19,600 nucleotides of DNA from positions 1 to 19,600 of the forward strand of contig CAIJXO010000056.1 of the NCBI GenBank assembly GCA_903824735.1, in the 5' to 3' direction. Of this stretch, positions 12,882 to 19,600 are shown piece by piece. Below the pieces are notes generated by a model that saw only the letters and a program-made list of their open reading frames with translations, was not told where the DNA came from and did no database searches. The translations under genes were made by a program, and so were the position numbers. The stretch's first letter is position 1. Each line of letters begins with the position of its first letter. Source of the stretch: an uncultured bacterium (GTDB lineage Bacteria > Patescibacteriota > Minisyncoccia > Phycocordibacterales > GWA1-40-21).

Positions 12882-12907
12882 AAAACAGCCTCTATTGTAG
12901 CTGCTTT
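12882..12907 (-). terminator. Probable intrinsic terminator after the ATP synthase-linked small genes
   Basis: The minus-strand RNA forms AAAGCAGC / GCUGUUUU (8 bp with one G-U) around a 10-nt loop; the U-rich part is in the 3' arm, followed by AUGAUGCUAUUUUG. It lies 35-60 nt downstream of the 76-aa gene and upstream of the WYL gene. The U-tract is imperfect. Confidence 0.45.
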
Positions 12908-12941
12908 ATAATTCGCTACTTATACCAAAAAAGACTTCCGA

Positions 12942-13172
12942 CTATTTCATCAAGTCGGCAAGGACATCCTTATGTTTCATCATCACTTCCATAGTGGCCG
13001 CTTGTTGGTCCATTCCTCCCTTCATCTTTTCTTGTACCTCAGCCGCGATATCAGAAAAAAGCTTCGGATTCTTTTCTACCGCTTCAATAATCTTGTTTTG
13101 CTGATCTTCTGGTATCCCTTTAAGCTGATTCTTCAGCATCTTTTTCAAAAGTAAATCTTTTATGAATGACAT
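12942..13172 (-). CDS. Small helical protein of unknown function (76 aa)
   Basis: I do not recognise a named family. The 76-aa sequence is charged and helix-rich with no membrane segment or cysteine: MSFIKDLLLKKMLKNQLKGI, then PEDQQNKIIEAVEKNPKLFS, and a C-terminal MMKHKDVLADLMK. The alternating KNPKLF and MMKHKD segments suggest a helical bundle. It follows the DUF5665-like gene with a 4-nt gap and so sits at the end of the ATP synthase operon, before a probable terminator. Its last ~20 codons recur in degraded form at 11621-11685, showing that the gene or its tail was once duplicated. TATAAA ends 7 nt before the ATG, a weak leaderless-type match. A role with ATP synthase is only suggested by position. 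Confidence 0.65.
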   Translation of the reverse strand: MSFIKDLLLKKMLKNQLKGIPEDQQNKIIEAVEKNPKLFSDIAAEVQEKMKGGMDQQAATMEVMMKHKDVLADLMK

Positions 13173-13176
13173 AATT

Positions 13177-13425
13177 TTATTTATAATAATGCTCTAATAT
13201 TGAACCCAGCTTGGTAGCGATGTCTTGAAAAAGCGGTATAACGCCGATCAGCTTAAGCATCCAACCTAGAAGTGCGACCGTGATGATGATACCTATGAGG
13301 TAACCGACAGCGCGCCACAGACCCTGCACGAAAAGCTTCCAACGTGTCGGCTTTAGATTTTTATTAATATCGTCGAGCTTACTACTCAACACTTCTAATT
13401 TAGCTATGACTTCTGTATTATCCAT
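13177..13425 (-). CDS. DUF5665-like single-pass membrane protein (82 aa)
   Basis: The 82-aa protein has a short coiled-coil-like N-terminus (IAKLEVLSSKLDDINKN), a basic patch (KPTRWKLFVQGLWRAVGYL) and one or two hydrophobic stretches (IGIIITVALLGWMLKLIGVIP), then FQDIATKLGSILEHYYK. This layout fits the small DUF5665 family as I remember it; no database check was possible. It begins 16 nt after the atpC stop, on the same strand, and is probably read through from the ATP synthase operon, although TATGAT ending 6 nt before ATG 13425 could give it its own leaderless transcript. Function unknown; its position hints at a membrane role near Fo (inference). Confidence 0.65.
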   Translation of the reverse strand: MDNTEVIAKLEVLSSKLDDINKNLKPTRWKLFVQGLWRAVGYLIGIIITVALLGWMLKLIGVIPLFQDIATKLGSILEHYYK

Positions 13426-13431
13426 GGAGCA

Positions 13432-13437
13432 ATCATA
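13432..13437 (-). promoter_or_regulatory. -10-like element with leaderless spacing before the DUF5665-like gene
   Basis: The minus strand reads TATGAT, 6 nt, ATG (13425), in the atpC intergenic gap. No -35 is visible. It is listed because hexamer position matches the other cases in the window. Confidence 0.35.
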
Positions 13438-13441
13438 CTAC

Positions 13442-13885
13442 TTATTTACGATATTTTCTAGTCTTCCACTTGTCCGCAATTTTAACTCTCGTGAGTGAGC
13501 GTTCAAGTTCTGACTCAAAATGTTCAAAATCAATCACTTGATTATTCTTAGCTTGTAATTGTAATTCGTCCGCTCGCTTTTTAGCTTTGGCGATTTCGGC
13601 TTCGGTAATATCAGAAATATGTTCGGCAAAATCGGCCAAAACAACAACAGTAGTTTCATCTTTATCTTTTTTGACCTCGACGAAGCCACCAACCACTGCC
13701 ATCGGTACATGCTCCCCATCTTTAAGGGCCACAATATCTCCAGAAGCGACAGTGGCGAGAAGTGGAATATGATCTGGCAAAACGGTAATCTCGCCTTCGG
13801 TCGTAGGCAAAGTCACTGAATCAACTAATTCTTGTAAAATTAGCTTCTCCGGAGTCACAATTTTTAATTGAATCTTTTTGGCCAT
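13442..13885 (-). CDS. atpC: ATP synthase F1 epsilon subunit
   Basis: Epsilon is the central-stalk subunit that binds gamma and the c-ring and can inhibit ATP hydrolysis. The 147-aa protein has the N-terminal beta-sandwich (LKIVTPEKLILQELVDSVTL, PTTEGEITVLPDHIPLLATV, VVGGFVEVKKD) to about residue 95, then the two-helix C-terminal domain starting DITEAEIAKAKKRADELQLQ. A short basic extension (DKWKTRKYRK) ends the protein. Last of the eight ATP synthase genes, 3 nt after atpD. No Shine-Dalgarno is evident. Confidence 0.93.
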   Translation of the reverse strand: MAKKIQLKIVTPEKLILQELVDSVTLPTTEGEITVLPDHIPLLATVASGDIVALKDGEHVPMAVVGGFVEVKKDKDETTVVVLADFAEHISDITEAEIAKAKKRADELQLQAKNNQVIDFEHFESELERSLTRVKIADKWKTRKYRK

Positions 13886-13888
13886 TTT

Positions 13889-15244
13889 TTATATCGCACC
13901 TTTCATATAAAAGTCATTTTCACTTTTACCATCGTGTTTACCATCTAAAATTTCTTTGAATGAGCGCACGGTTTCTGCAAGTGGCACGTACTGCCCCGGG
14001 GTACCAGTGAACTGCTCGGCCACGAAAAACGGCTGAGACAAGAATTTTTGAATTTTACGTGCTCGAGCCACCAACTCTTTGTCGGCATCAGACAATTCTT
14101 CCATACCCAAGATTGCAATAATGTCTTGCAGGTCCTTATAACGTTGTAAGACGCGCTGCACTTCACGGGCGACTTCGTAATGTTCTTTACCAACAATGTT
14201 TGGATCAAGAATGGTCGAAGAAGAGTCTAGTGGATCGACCGCTGGATAAATACCGATCTCAGATAACGAACGGTTGAGCACCACGGTGGAATCAAGGTGT
14301 GAGAAAGTAGCGGCAGGAGCAGGATCGGTCAAGTCATCGGCTGGCACATAGACTGCCTGAACTGAAGTAACTGAACCGTTTTGGGTTGAAGTGATTCTTT
14401 CTTGTAAATTACCCATTTCGGTCGCCAAAGTTGGCTGATAACCGACGGCGGATGGAATACGTCCGAGAAGCGCTGATACTTCAGAGCCAGCCTGGGTAAA
14501 GCGGAAAATGTTGTCGACGAAAAAGAGCACATCTTTATTTTCTTGATCGCGGAAATATTCGGCCATGGTCAGACCGGAAAGCGCCACTCGCAAACGGGCA
14601 CCTGGTGGCTCATTCATCTGGCCGAACACCATGGCCACCTTGTCGAGCACCTTCGAATCCTTCATTTCGTGATACAAATCATTTCCTTCACGAGTTCTTT
14701 CACCGACACCAGCAAACACGGAATAACCACCATGATTAGCGGCGATATTATGAATAAGCTCCTGAATAACGACAGTCTTACCCACGCCGGCGCCACCAAA
14801 GAGTCCCACCTTTCCTCCTTTAAGCACTGGACAAATTAAATCGATAACTTTAATACCTGTTTCCAAAATCTCCACTTTCACCGACTGCGAGACATAGTCT
14901 GGAGCCTTACGATGAATCGGCAAACTCTTATCGCTTGATTTCAGGGGCTGGCCATCAATCGCTTCACCAAGCACATTAAACATTCTACCCAAAGTCACTG
15001 AACCAACTGGGACAGAAATAGGTTTGCCGGTATCGGTCACCACCAAGCCGCGCGAAAGTCCATCGGTGGAATCCATCGCAATAGCGCGAGCCGTGTTTTC
15101 ACCGATATGCTGTTCTACCTCAAGTACCAAAGTCTTACCATTATTCAAAACTGTGAGAGCGTTGTAAATATCAGGTACGCCATCTTCAAAAGTGACGTCG
15201 ACAACCGGACCGATGATGCGTTTTATTGTACCTGTTTTTTGCAT
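13889..15244 (-). CDS. atpD: ATP synthase F1 beta subunit (catalytic)
   Basis: Beta carries the catalytic nucleotide sites of F1. The 451-aa protein has the P-loop GGAGVGKT at 150-157, GERTREGNDLYHEM (the catalytic glutamate segment) from 181, ALSGLTMAEYFRD, VLFFVDNIFRFTQAGSEVSA with the Walker B aspartate, and PAVDPLDSSSTILDP. The torque-loop DELSEED equivalent reads EELSDAD, and the end is FVAEQFTGTPGQYVPLAETV. Length is slightly below the usual ~460-470 but all catalytic motifs are intact. It follows atpG after 31 nt of AT-rich sequence without a Shine-Dalgarno. Confidence 0.98.
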   Translation of the reverse strand: MQKTGTIKRIIGPVVDVTFEDGVPDIYNALTVLNNGKTLVLEVEQHIGENTARAIAMDSTDGLSRGLVVTDTGKPISVPVGSVTLGRMFNVLGEAIDGQPLKSSDKSLPIHRKAPDYVSQSVKVEILETGIKVIDLICPVLKGGKVGLFGGAGVGKTVVIQELIHNIAANHGGYSVFAGVGERTREGNDLYHEMKDSKVLDKVAMVFGQMNEPPGARLRVALSGLTMAEYFRDQENKDVLFFVDNIFRFTQAGSEVSALLGRIPSAVGYQPTLATEMGNLQERITSTQNGSVTSVQAVYVPADDLTDPAPAATFSHLDSTVVLNRSLSEIGIYPAVDPLDSSSTILDPNIVGKEHYEVAREVQRVLQRYKDLQDIIAILGMEELSDADKELVARARKIQKFLSQPFFVAEQFTGTPGQYVPLAETVRSFKEILDGKHDGKSENDFYMKGAI

Positions 15245-15275
15245 AAATTTTTTTTAATAAATAATAAAATCTAAA

Positions 15276-16157
15276 TTAACTAACACTTGCCATACCGGCG
15301 CTGATTTCAGAAATTTCTCGGGTAATACCAGCCTGTCTCGCCTTATTAAATACCAAGGTCAAATCTTCAATCATCTCCTCGGCTGCTTCGGTGGCATTTT
15401 TCATCGCCATCATTCGAGCCGACTGTTCGGAGGCATTGGACTCAAGAATCATTTGATAAATCTGCATTTGGACAAGCTTAACAATCAATGTATCGAGTAA
15501 GGTATCCACTTCACCCTCGACAAGACAGTGGGCTGGCTTTTTATTTGACTCCGCTTCACCGAGTTCGATTACCTCTTTAATCTCTTCGCGCGAAACCGGC
15601 AAAATCTTTCTAATTTTGGGAACTTGAGTTAACGCTGAAACGAAGTCAGTGTATACAACATAAACTTCGCTGTATTTAGCCAAACTAAATTCTGCTAAAA
15701 GATGAGTAGATAACGGCAAGATATCGCGTAATTTTAGGTTATCCGACATTTCAGTAAAAGTCGCTACCACATTCTGACCAATACGACGCATAGCACTATC
15801 ACCCTTTTTACCCACGGTAATTACGTCGCAAGAATTGTCCTTCACCTTGAGTGCCGTAATAACTTTCTTGATGGCCTGAGCATTGTAGCCACCGCACAGG
15901 CCACGATTTGATGTAATGAGAACTATCAAAGATTTTGGCGTGGCGTTTTTCTTAAAGAATTTATTTTCTGCAGTTTCTAATTTCTCCGAAAGTGAGGTCA
16001 ATAAATCCCAAGAAAAAGAAGAGTACAATCTGGAAGCTAAGGTCTGGGACGTCGCACGCTTCATCTTGGAAGCCGCTACCAGTTCCATCGCTTTCGTGAT
16101 TTTCTTGGTACTCTTTACCGATTTTATTCGACTTTTTATTTCCTTAGTGCTTGGCAT
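15276..16157 (-). CDS. atpG: ATP synthase F1 gamma subunit
   Basis: Gamma is the rotating central shaft linking the c-ring to the catalytic sites. The 293-aa protein opens with the conserved coiled-coil sequence KEIKSRIKSVKSTKKITKAM, followed by ELVAASKMKRA, has the Rossmann-like middle with ITSNRGLCGGYNAQAIKKV, and closes with the second coiled-coil helix MKNATEAAEEMIEDLTLVFN and KARQAGITREISEISAGM. Length is typical. It follows atpA with a 2-nt gap, indicating translational coupling. Confidence 0.97.
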   Translation of the reverse strand: MPSTKEIKSRIKSVKSTKKITKAMELVAASKMKRATSQTLASRLYSSFSWDLLTSLSEKLETAENKFFKKNATPKSLIVLITSNRGLCGGYNAQAIKKVITALKVKDNSCDVITVGKKGDSAMRRIGQNVVATFTEMSDNLKLRDILPLSTHLLAEFSLAKYSEVYVVYTDFVSALTQVPKIRKILPVSREEIKEVIELGEAESNKKPAHCLVEGEVDTLLDTLIVKLVQMQIYQMILESNASEQSARMMAMKNATEAAEEMIEDLTLVFNKARQAGITREISEISAGMASVS

Positions 16158-16159
16158 AA

Positions 16160-17665
16160 TTATTTTTTACTCAAAAAGGCATCGCGGAACTCACCAATGG
16201 CTTTGCTTAATTCGGCCTCGCCTTTTTCGGTCCACATTTTAGTCTCCCTAACTTCCTTATAGAAAGTCTGGGCATTTCTCTCGGCATACTCTCGAAGACC
16301 TTCTTCAAAAGTCTTGATTTGATTCAAAGGAACACTATCCATAAAACCACGAGTTAGAGCATAAAGGGTGACAACTTGATCTTCAATAGCCATTGGTGAG
16401 TATTGAGCTTGTTTCAATACTTCCACCGCTCGCTTACCACGCTCGAGCTGATTCTTCGTCTTTTCATCAAGATCCGAACCAAATTGGGCAAAGGCTTCGA
16501 GTTCACGGAATTGCGCCAAGTCTAGTTTCAAAGTTCCCGCCACTTTTTTCATGGCCCTAATCTGTGCCGAAGAACCGACACGCGACACTGAAAGACCGAC
16601 GTTAACGGCTGGTCGAATACCCTTATAGAAAAGATCAGTCTCCAAGAAAATCTGACCGTCAGTAATCGAGATCACGTTTGTCGAAATATAAGCGGACACA
16701 TCCCCTGACTGCGTTTCGATAATTGGTAAAGCCGTGATTGATCCGCCACCATATTCTTTATTTCGACGACACGCTCGCTCCAATAATTTGGAGTGCAAAT
16801 AGAACACATCACCAGGAAAGGCTTCACGGCCTGGTGGACGACGCAAGAGCAGAGAAATTTCACGATAAGCGACGGCGTGCTTGGAAAGATCATCGTAGAT
16901 AATCAGCACATCTTTTCCTTGATCCATAAAATGCTCGGCGATTGAAACACCAGTATAAGGAGCAATATAAGAGAGAGCGGCTGACTCGGCTGATCCGGCC
17001 GAGACGATAATGGTATAGTCCATCGCTCCACCTTCTTCAAGTCGAGCTTGCAGTTTGCGCAACTTGGAATCTTTCTGACCAATCGAGACGTAGACACAGA
17101 TCAAGTCCTGACCTTTTTGATTTAAAATTGTATCGATAGCAATCGCGGTTTTACCTGTCTGGCGGTCACCGATAATAAGCTCGCGCTGTCCCCGACCAAT
17201 CGGGATCAAGGCATCAATCGCCTTAATACCAGTCTGCACCGCTTGGTTAACGCTCTGACGAGTAATAACCCCAGGAGCTACTTTTTCAATCGGATTAAAC
17301 TTATCCGTTTTGATTACGCCCTTTCCATCAATTGGTGAACCAAGAGCATTTAAAACGCGTCCGATTTGTAAGTCAGAAACTGGTACCGACAAGATTTTAC
17401 CGGTCGCCTTAACTTCATCCCCTTCATGAATTTTAGAAAAGTCTCCGAGGATAATCACACCGACTGAGTCTTCCTCGAGGTTAAGCACCACTCCCGTCTC
17501 ACCGGAGGCAAAAGTAACCATTTCCGAAACTTTGATATCAGAAAGTCCAGATAATTTAGCAATACCATCAAAGACCTCGATCACGTGGCCAATCTTCTCG
17601 GCTTTGATCTCGAGCTTAAATTTATCGATTTGCCTCTTTAGATCTTCGACAATGGTATTTTTCAT
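16160..17665 (-). CDS. atpA: ATP synthase F1 alpha subunit
   Basis: Alpha alternates with beta in the F1 hexamer and binds nucleotide at regulatory sites. The 501-aa protein has the beta-barrel start (GVVLNLEEDSVGVIILGD), the P-loop GDRQTGKT at 166-173, ICVYVSIGQKDSKLRKLQA, VLIIYDDLSKHAVAYREISL (Walker B), LLRRPPGREAFPGDVFYLHS, and RPAVNVGLSVSRVGSSAQI with the arginine finger in SRVGSSAQ. Length and motifs are normal. It lies 4 nt after atpH. Confidence 0.98.
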   Translation of the reverse strand: MKNTIVEDLKRQIDKFKLEIKAEKIGHVIEVFDGIAKLSGLSDIKVSEMVTFASGETGVVLNLEEDSVGVIILGDFSKIHEGDEVKATGKILSVPVSDLQIGRVLNALGSPIDGKGVIKTDKFNPIEKVAPGVITRQSVNQAVQTGIKAIDALIPIGRGQRELIIGDRQTGKTAIAIDTILNQKGQDLICVYVSIGQKDSKLRKLQARLEEGGAMDYTIIVSAGSAESAALSYIAPYTGVSIAEHFMDQGKDVLIIYDDLSKHAVAYREISLLLRRPPGREAFPGDVFYLHSKLLERACRRNKEYGGGSITALPIIETQSGDVSAYISTNVISITDGQIFLETDLFYKGIRPAVNVGLSVSRVGSSAQIRAMKKVAGTLKLDLAQFRELEAFAQFGSDLDEKTKNQLERGKRAVEVLKQAQYSPMAIEDQVVTLYALTRGFMDSVPLNQIKTFEEGLREYAERNAQTFYKEVRETKMWTEKGEAELSKAIGEFRDAFLSKK

Positions 17666-17669
17666 TTTT

Positions 17670-18077
17670 TTAATTTCTTATTAAATAATCTTGTAATTGA
17701 TTCAGTTTATTTTTATAGGTCAAATCAATTACTTCGTCTTTTGCCTCAATTCGCATTCCCCCAAGTACTGTCTCATCTTCACCGATCGTAGCGACGACCT
17801 GTTTCGCCGCGTACCTTTTCTTTAAAACTGATTCGATTTTGTTTAGCTTCTCAACACTGGGTATTTTCCTTACGGTTAATTTAACCTCCACAATTCCCTC
17901 TTCTTTATTAAGAATTTCTTTTAGCTTTCGTAAGATTTCCGGACTGCGATTGATCAATCTTTTTTCTACTAAAAAATTTCTAATCCTGACCAAGACAGCT
18001 TCAAGCTCCTTACCGGTCTTACCTCTGGTCAGCTCATAAATCGTCTGGACAATGTTTCTAGTGGAGATTTTGGCCAT
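17670..18077 (-). CDS. atpH: ATP synthase F1 delta subunit (short form)
   Basis: Delta joins the peripheral stalk (b dimer) to the top of F1. The 135-aa protein is recognised from its C-terminal part, VLGGMRIEAKDEVIDLTYKN followed by KLNQLQDYL, and from its place between atpF and atpA. Common bacterial delta is about 175-180 aa; here the N-terminal six-helix domain, which binds alpha, appears abbreviated (KISTRNIVQTIYELTRGKTG, then LVRIRNFLVEKRLINRSPEI). No frameshift is visible and no longer start exists in frame, so this is a genuine short form, as expected for reduced genomes. It lies 3 nt after atpF. Confidence 0.9.
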   Translation of the reverse strand: MAKISTRNIVQTIYELTRGKTGKELEAVLVRIRNFLVEKRLINRSPEILRKLKEILNKEEGIVEVKLTVRKIPSVEKLNKIESVLKKRYAAKQVVATIGEDETVLGGMRIEAKDEVIDLTYKNKLNQLQDYLIRN

Positions 18078-18080
18078 AAT

Positions 18081-18542
18081 TTAGATATTACTCGTGTCAC
18101 TCTTCTTGCTCAAGATTTTCTCAGAGGCCAGCATAGCTAAAGATACAATTTCTTTTTTGGCCTCCTCGACAATCTTTATCTTTTCACTTTCTAGAGTTTT
18201 CTTCCCAGCAAGAATCATTTGATTGACTTCCGTTTTAGCCAATTCCAACATTTCTTCTTTCTTCGCCAAGGCTTCCTTCTTACCTTTTTGAAATAACTCA
18301 TCCGCCTCTGTTCTAGCGCGAGCAATGACCTTATCATACTCTTGCCTCGTCTTCTCAACGATTAGGGCATTATCCTTGGCATCAGTAATCCCTTTACTAA
18401 TTTTCTCTGAGCGATCAGCCATTAGCTTTTTTAAGGGCTTGAGGGCGAAAAGATATAGTACCAAAAAGACGATTGCTAGATTTATAACCTGAGCAATGAT
18501 GATTTTCCAATCGATATGAAATGTCGAAACAAGTGATTCCAT
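18081..18542 (-). CDS. atpF: ATP synthase Fo b subunit
   Basis: Subunit b forms the peripheral stalk that holds F1 against rotation. The 153-aa protein has a single N-terminal membrane helix (IIIAQVINLAIVFLVLYLFA, residues ~14-33), the conserved KPLKKLMADRSEKISKGI hinge, then a long charged coiled coil (EKTRQEYDKVIARARTEADE; KKEALAKKEEMLELAKTEVN). Only one b gene is present, as in non-photosynthetic bacteria. It follows atpE with a 3-nt gap. Confidence 0.95.
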   Translation of the reverse strand: MESLVSTFHIDWKIIIAQVINLAIVFLVLYLFALKPLKKLMADRSEKISKGITDAKDNALIVEKTRQEYDKVIARARTEADELFQKGKKEALAKKEEMLELAKTEVNQMILAGKKTLESEKIKIVEEAKKEIVSLAMLASEKILSKKSDTSNI

Positions 18543-18545
18543 ATA

Positions 18546-18755
18546 CTAAATTGAAAAGGCAATAACCAAGGCGTAGATAGCGATAGCTTCAGCAAAGGCA
18601 GAAGCGATGAGCATCGGCACTAGGATCTTGCTTGAAGCCTCAGGGTTGCGGCCGATAGCCTCCATAGCCTTGGCACCAATCATACCGATACCAATTCCCG
18701 GACCGATAGCACCTAAACCGATAGCGATAGCTTTTGCGATAGTTTCGAGTTCCAT
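18546..18755 (-). CDS. atpE: ATP synthase Fo c subunit (c-ring)
   Basis: Subunit c forms the membrane rotor that carries ions. The 69-aa hairpin has the glycine-rich first helix GLGAIGPGIGIGMIG (13-27), the polar loop GRNPEA with R35-N36-P37, and the second helix SAFAEAIAIYALV with the ion-binding glutamate at E56. The position next to E56 is Ala and no Gln faces it in helix 1, unlike Na+-binding c subunits, so proton coupling is the better guess (inference). A 48-nt, very AT-rich gap separates it from atpB; TATATA lies shortly before the ATG, possibly an internal promoter or translation enhancer for the extra c subunits needed. Confidence 0.96.
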   Translation of the reverse strand: MELETIAKAIAIGLGAIGPGIGIGMIGAKAMEAIGRNPEASSKILVPMLIASAFAEAIAIYALVIAFSI

Positions 18756-18803
18756 TTTTTTATATAATTAATAATTAATAAATTCGACGATTAATAAATA
18801 AAC

Positions 18804-19600
18804 TTAACTATGCTCTTCGTGTTCACTGTGATCTTGCGAAGCGATGGTAAAATATACCAAAATCAAGATCGCAAAGATGAAAGCCTGAATCAAACCGACA
18901 AAGATTTCCAAAAATAGAAACGGAATCGGTAAACCGTAAGCTAAAAGAGCACTCATCGACAAAAGAAGAACTTCCCCAGCAAAGACATTGCCAAACAATC
19001 GGAACGATAGCGAAGCGATTTTCGCAAACTCCCCAATCAGTTCCAAAATACCCACAAAGAAAGTTACTGGAGCGACGACTAACGTAGTCGGCTCATGACG
19101 AACCTTTGTCACCATTCCCACGAGTGCCTTTATATTAATATATTTATTGAAAGTTTTCCAGACACCGATCGCGATGATGCCAAACAAATTAGCACCAATA
19201 ACCGCCAAAAGCGATAAAGCTAGGGTCGTATTGATATCCGCCGTACCACTTCGAACAAAGGGGATAAAAGCCGACTTTCCATGTTCACTTTCAATTAGAC
19301 CAAGACCGCCAAACGGTAATAGACCTAGCCAGTTATTTACCAAAACAAAGAAAAAAACCGAGATAGCGAGTGGAAAAACTTTAAGCGTAATCTTCCTACT
19401 GCCTGTAATCTGATCACAAAGCCCTAAAGCACCGTCTAGAACAATTTCAAAGAAATTTTGCAGTCCTTTTGGTACTTCGCTTAATTTTGTCCGCAAGATA
19501 ATAGCCAAGACGAGTAACAATATAACAGCTACCCAACTAGTCAAAAGAGCATTGGTTATAGAAAAATTACCAAAGTGAAATATCGGCTCAGCATATAAAG
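18804..19600 (-). CDS. atpB: ATP synthase Fo a subunit (5' end outside window)
   Basis: Subunit a provides the two ion half-channels against the c-ring. The frame stays open to the right edge of the window and its upstream residues (AEPIFHFGNFSITNALLTSW) are typical of the a-subunit N-terminus, so the in-frame TTG at 19544 is not the start. Key features are the NNWLGLLPFGG segment, the essential arginine in SLSFRLFGNVFAGEVLLLSM, and the C-terminal helix FVGLIQAFIFAILILVYFTI followed by a His/Glu-rich end (ASQDHSEHEEHS). About 264 codons are visible. It is the first gene of the visible operon; an atpI or promoter would lie beyond the window. Confidence 0.96.
   Translation of the reverse strand, partial: LYAEPIFHFGNFSITNALLTSWVAVILLLVLAIILRTKLSEVPKGLQNFFEIVLDGALGLCDQITGSRKITLKVFPLAISVFFFVLVNNWLGLLPFGGLGLIESEHGKSAFIPFVRSGTADINTTLALSLLAVIGANLFGIIAIGVWKTFNKYINIKALVGMVTKVRHEPTTLVVAPVTFFVGILELIGEFAKIASLSFRLFGNVFAGEVLLLSMSALLAYGLPIPFLFLEIFVGLIQAFIFAILILVYFTIASQDHSEHEEHS

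Noticed and set aside
19544..19546. TTG start for atpB inside the window
   Set aside because: The frame is open to the edge and the residues upstream are typical a-subunit sequence, so the true start is outside the window.

Overview
The window looks like a chromosome segment of a Candidate Phyla Radiation (Patescibacteria, most likely Parcubacteria-type) bacterium. The gene density is very high, the base composition is AT-leaning, and the standard code is used (TGA is a stop and TGG codes Trp). Shortened or lineage-typical versions of core proteins (135-aa AtpH, LeuRS with a KMSKR loop) sit among conserved hypothetical genes. Lineage placement is inference from gene content; no rRNA lies in the window. 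I see no tRNA, rRNA, CRISPR array, IS element or origin.

Layout. Almost everything is on the minus strand. From right to left: an F1Fo ATP synthase operon atpB-E-F-H-A-G-D-C (19600 to 13442, atpB cut by the window edge) runs into two small genes (DUF5665-like membrane protein and a 76-aa helical protein) and a terminator. Next is a two-gene module, a stand-alone WYL-domain protein followed by a NYN/LabA-type putative ribonuclease. It is flanked on its far side by a degraded copy of the 76-aa gene's 3' end. Then come ychF, a four-TM hypothetical protein, leuS, a sigma-region-4/HARE-HTH DNA-binding protein, a membrane-anchored conserved protein, mltG, mnmA, an ATP-cone/Mrr-type nuclease fusion, a RecB/Cas4-like nuclease, and the 5' part of alaS (cut at position 1).

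Two short plus-strand transcription units interrupt this order, at about 513-899 and 11145-11613. Each has a near-consensus or consensus sigma-70 promoter with a 17-bp spacer, a leader with a hairpin just before a clear Shine-Dalgarno, a GTG start, one small protein with an N-terminal hydrophobic segment, and a strong intrinsic terminator. They look GC-richer than their neighbours. Their proteins are unrelated by eye, yet the DNA upstream of both promoters shares a block of about 37 bp with identical spacing. In both cases that block also carries the -10 element of the divergent minus-strand gene (alaS, ychF).

A second theme is start-site layout. Five minus-strand genes have a TATAAT-like or TATATT-like hexamer ending 6 or 7 nt before ATG with no Shine-Dalgarno. 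A sixth has TATGAT at 6 nt, and two more are weaker cases. This is what leaderless transcripts would require. The two plus-strand cassettes do the opposite, using a long leader, an SD and a GTG start. The most interesting candidates for new biology are these two 'same shell, different cargo' cassettes and the WYL-NYN module bordered by the duplicated gene tail.
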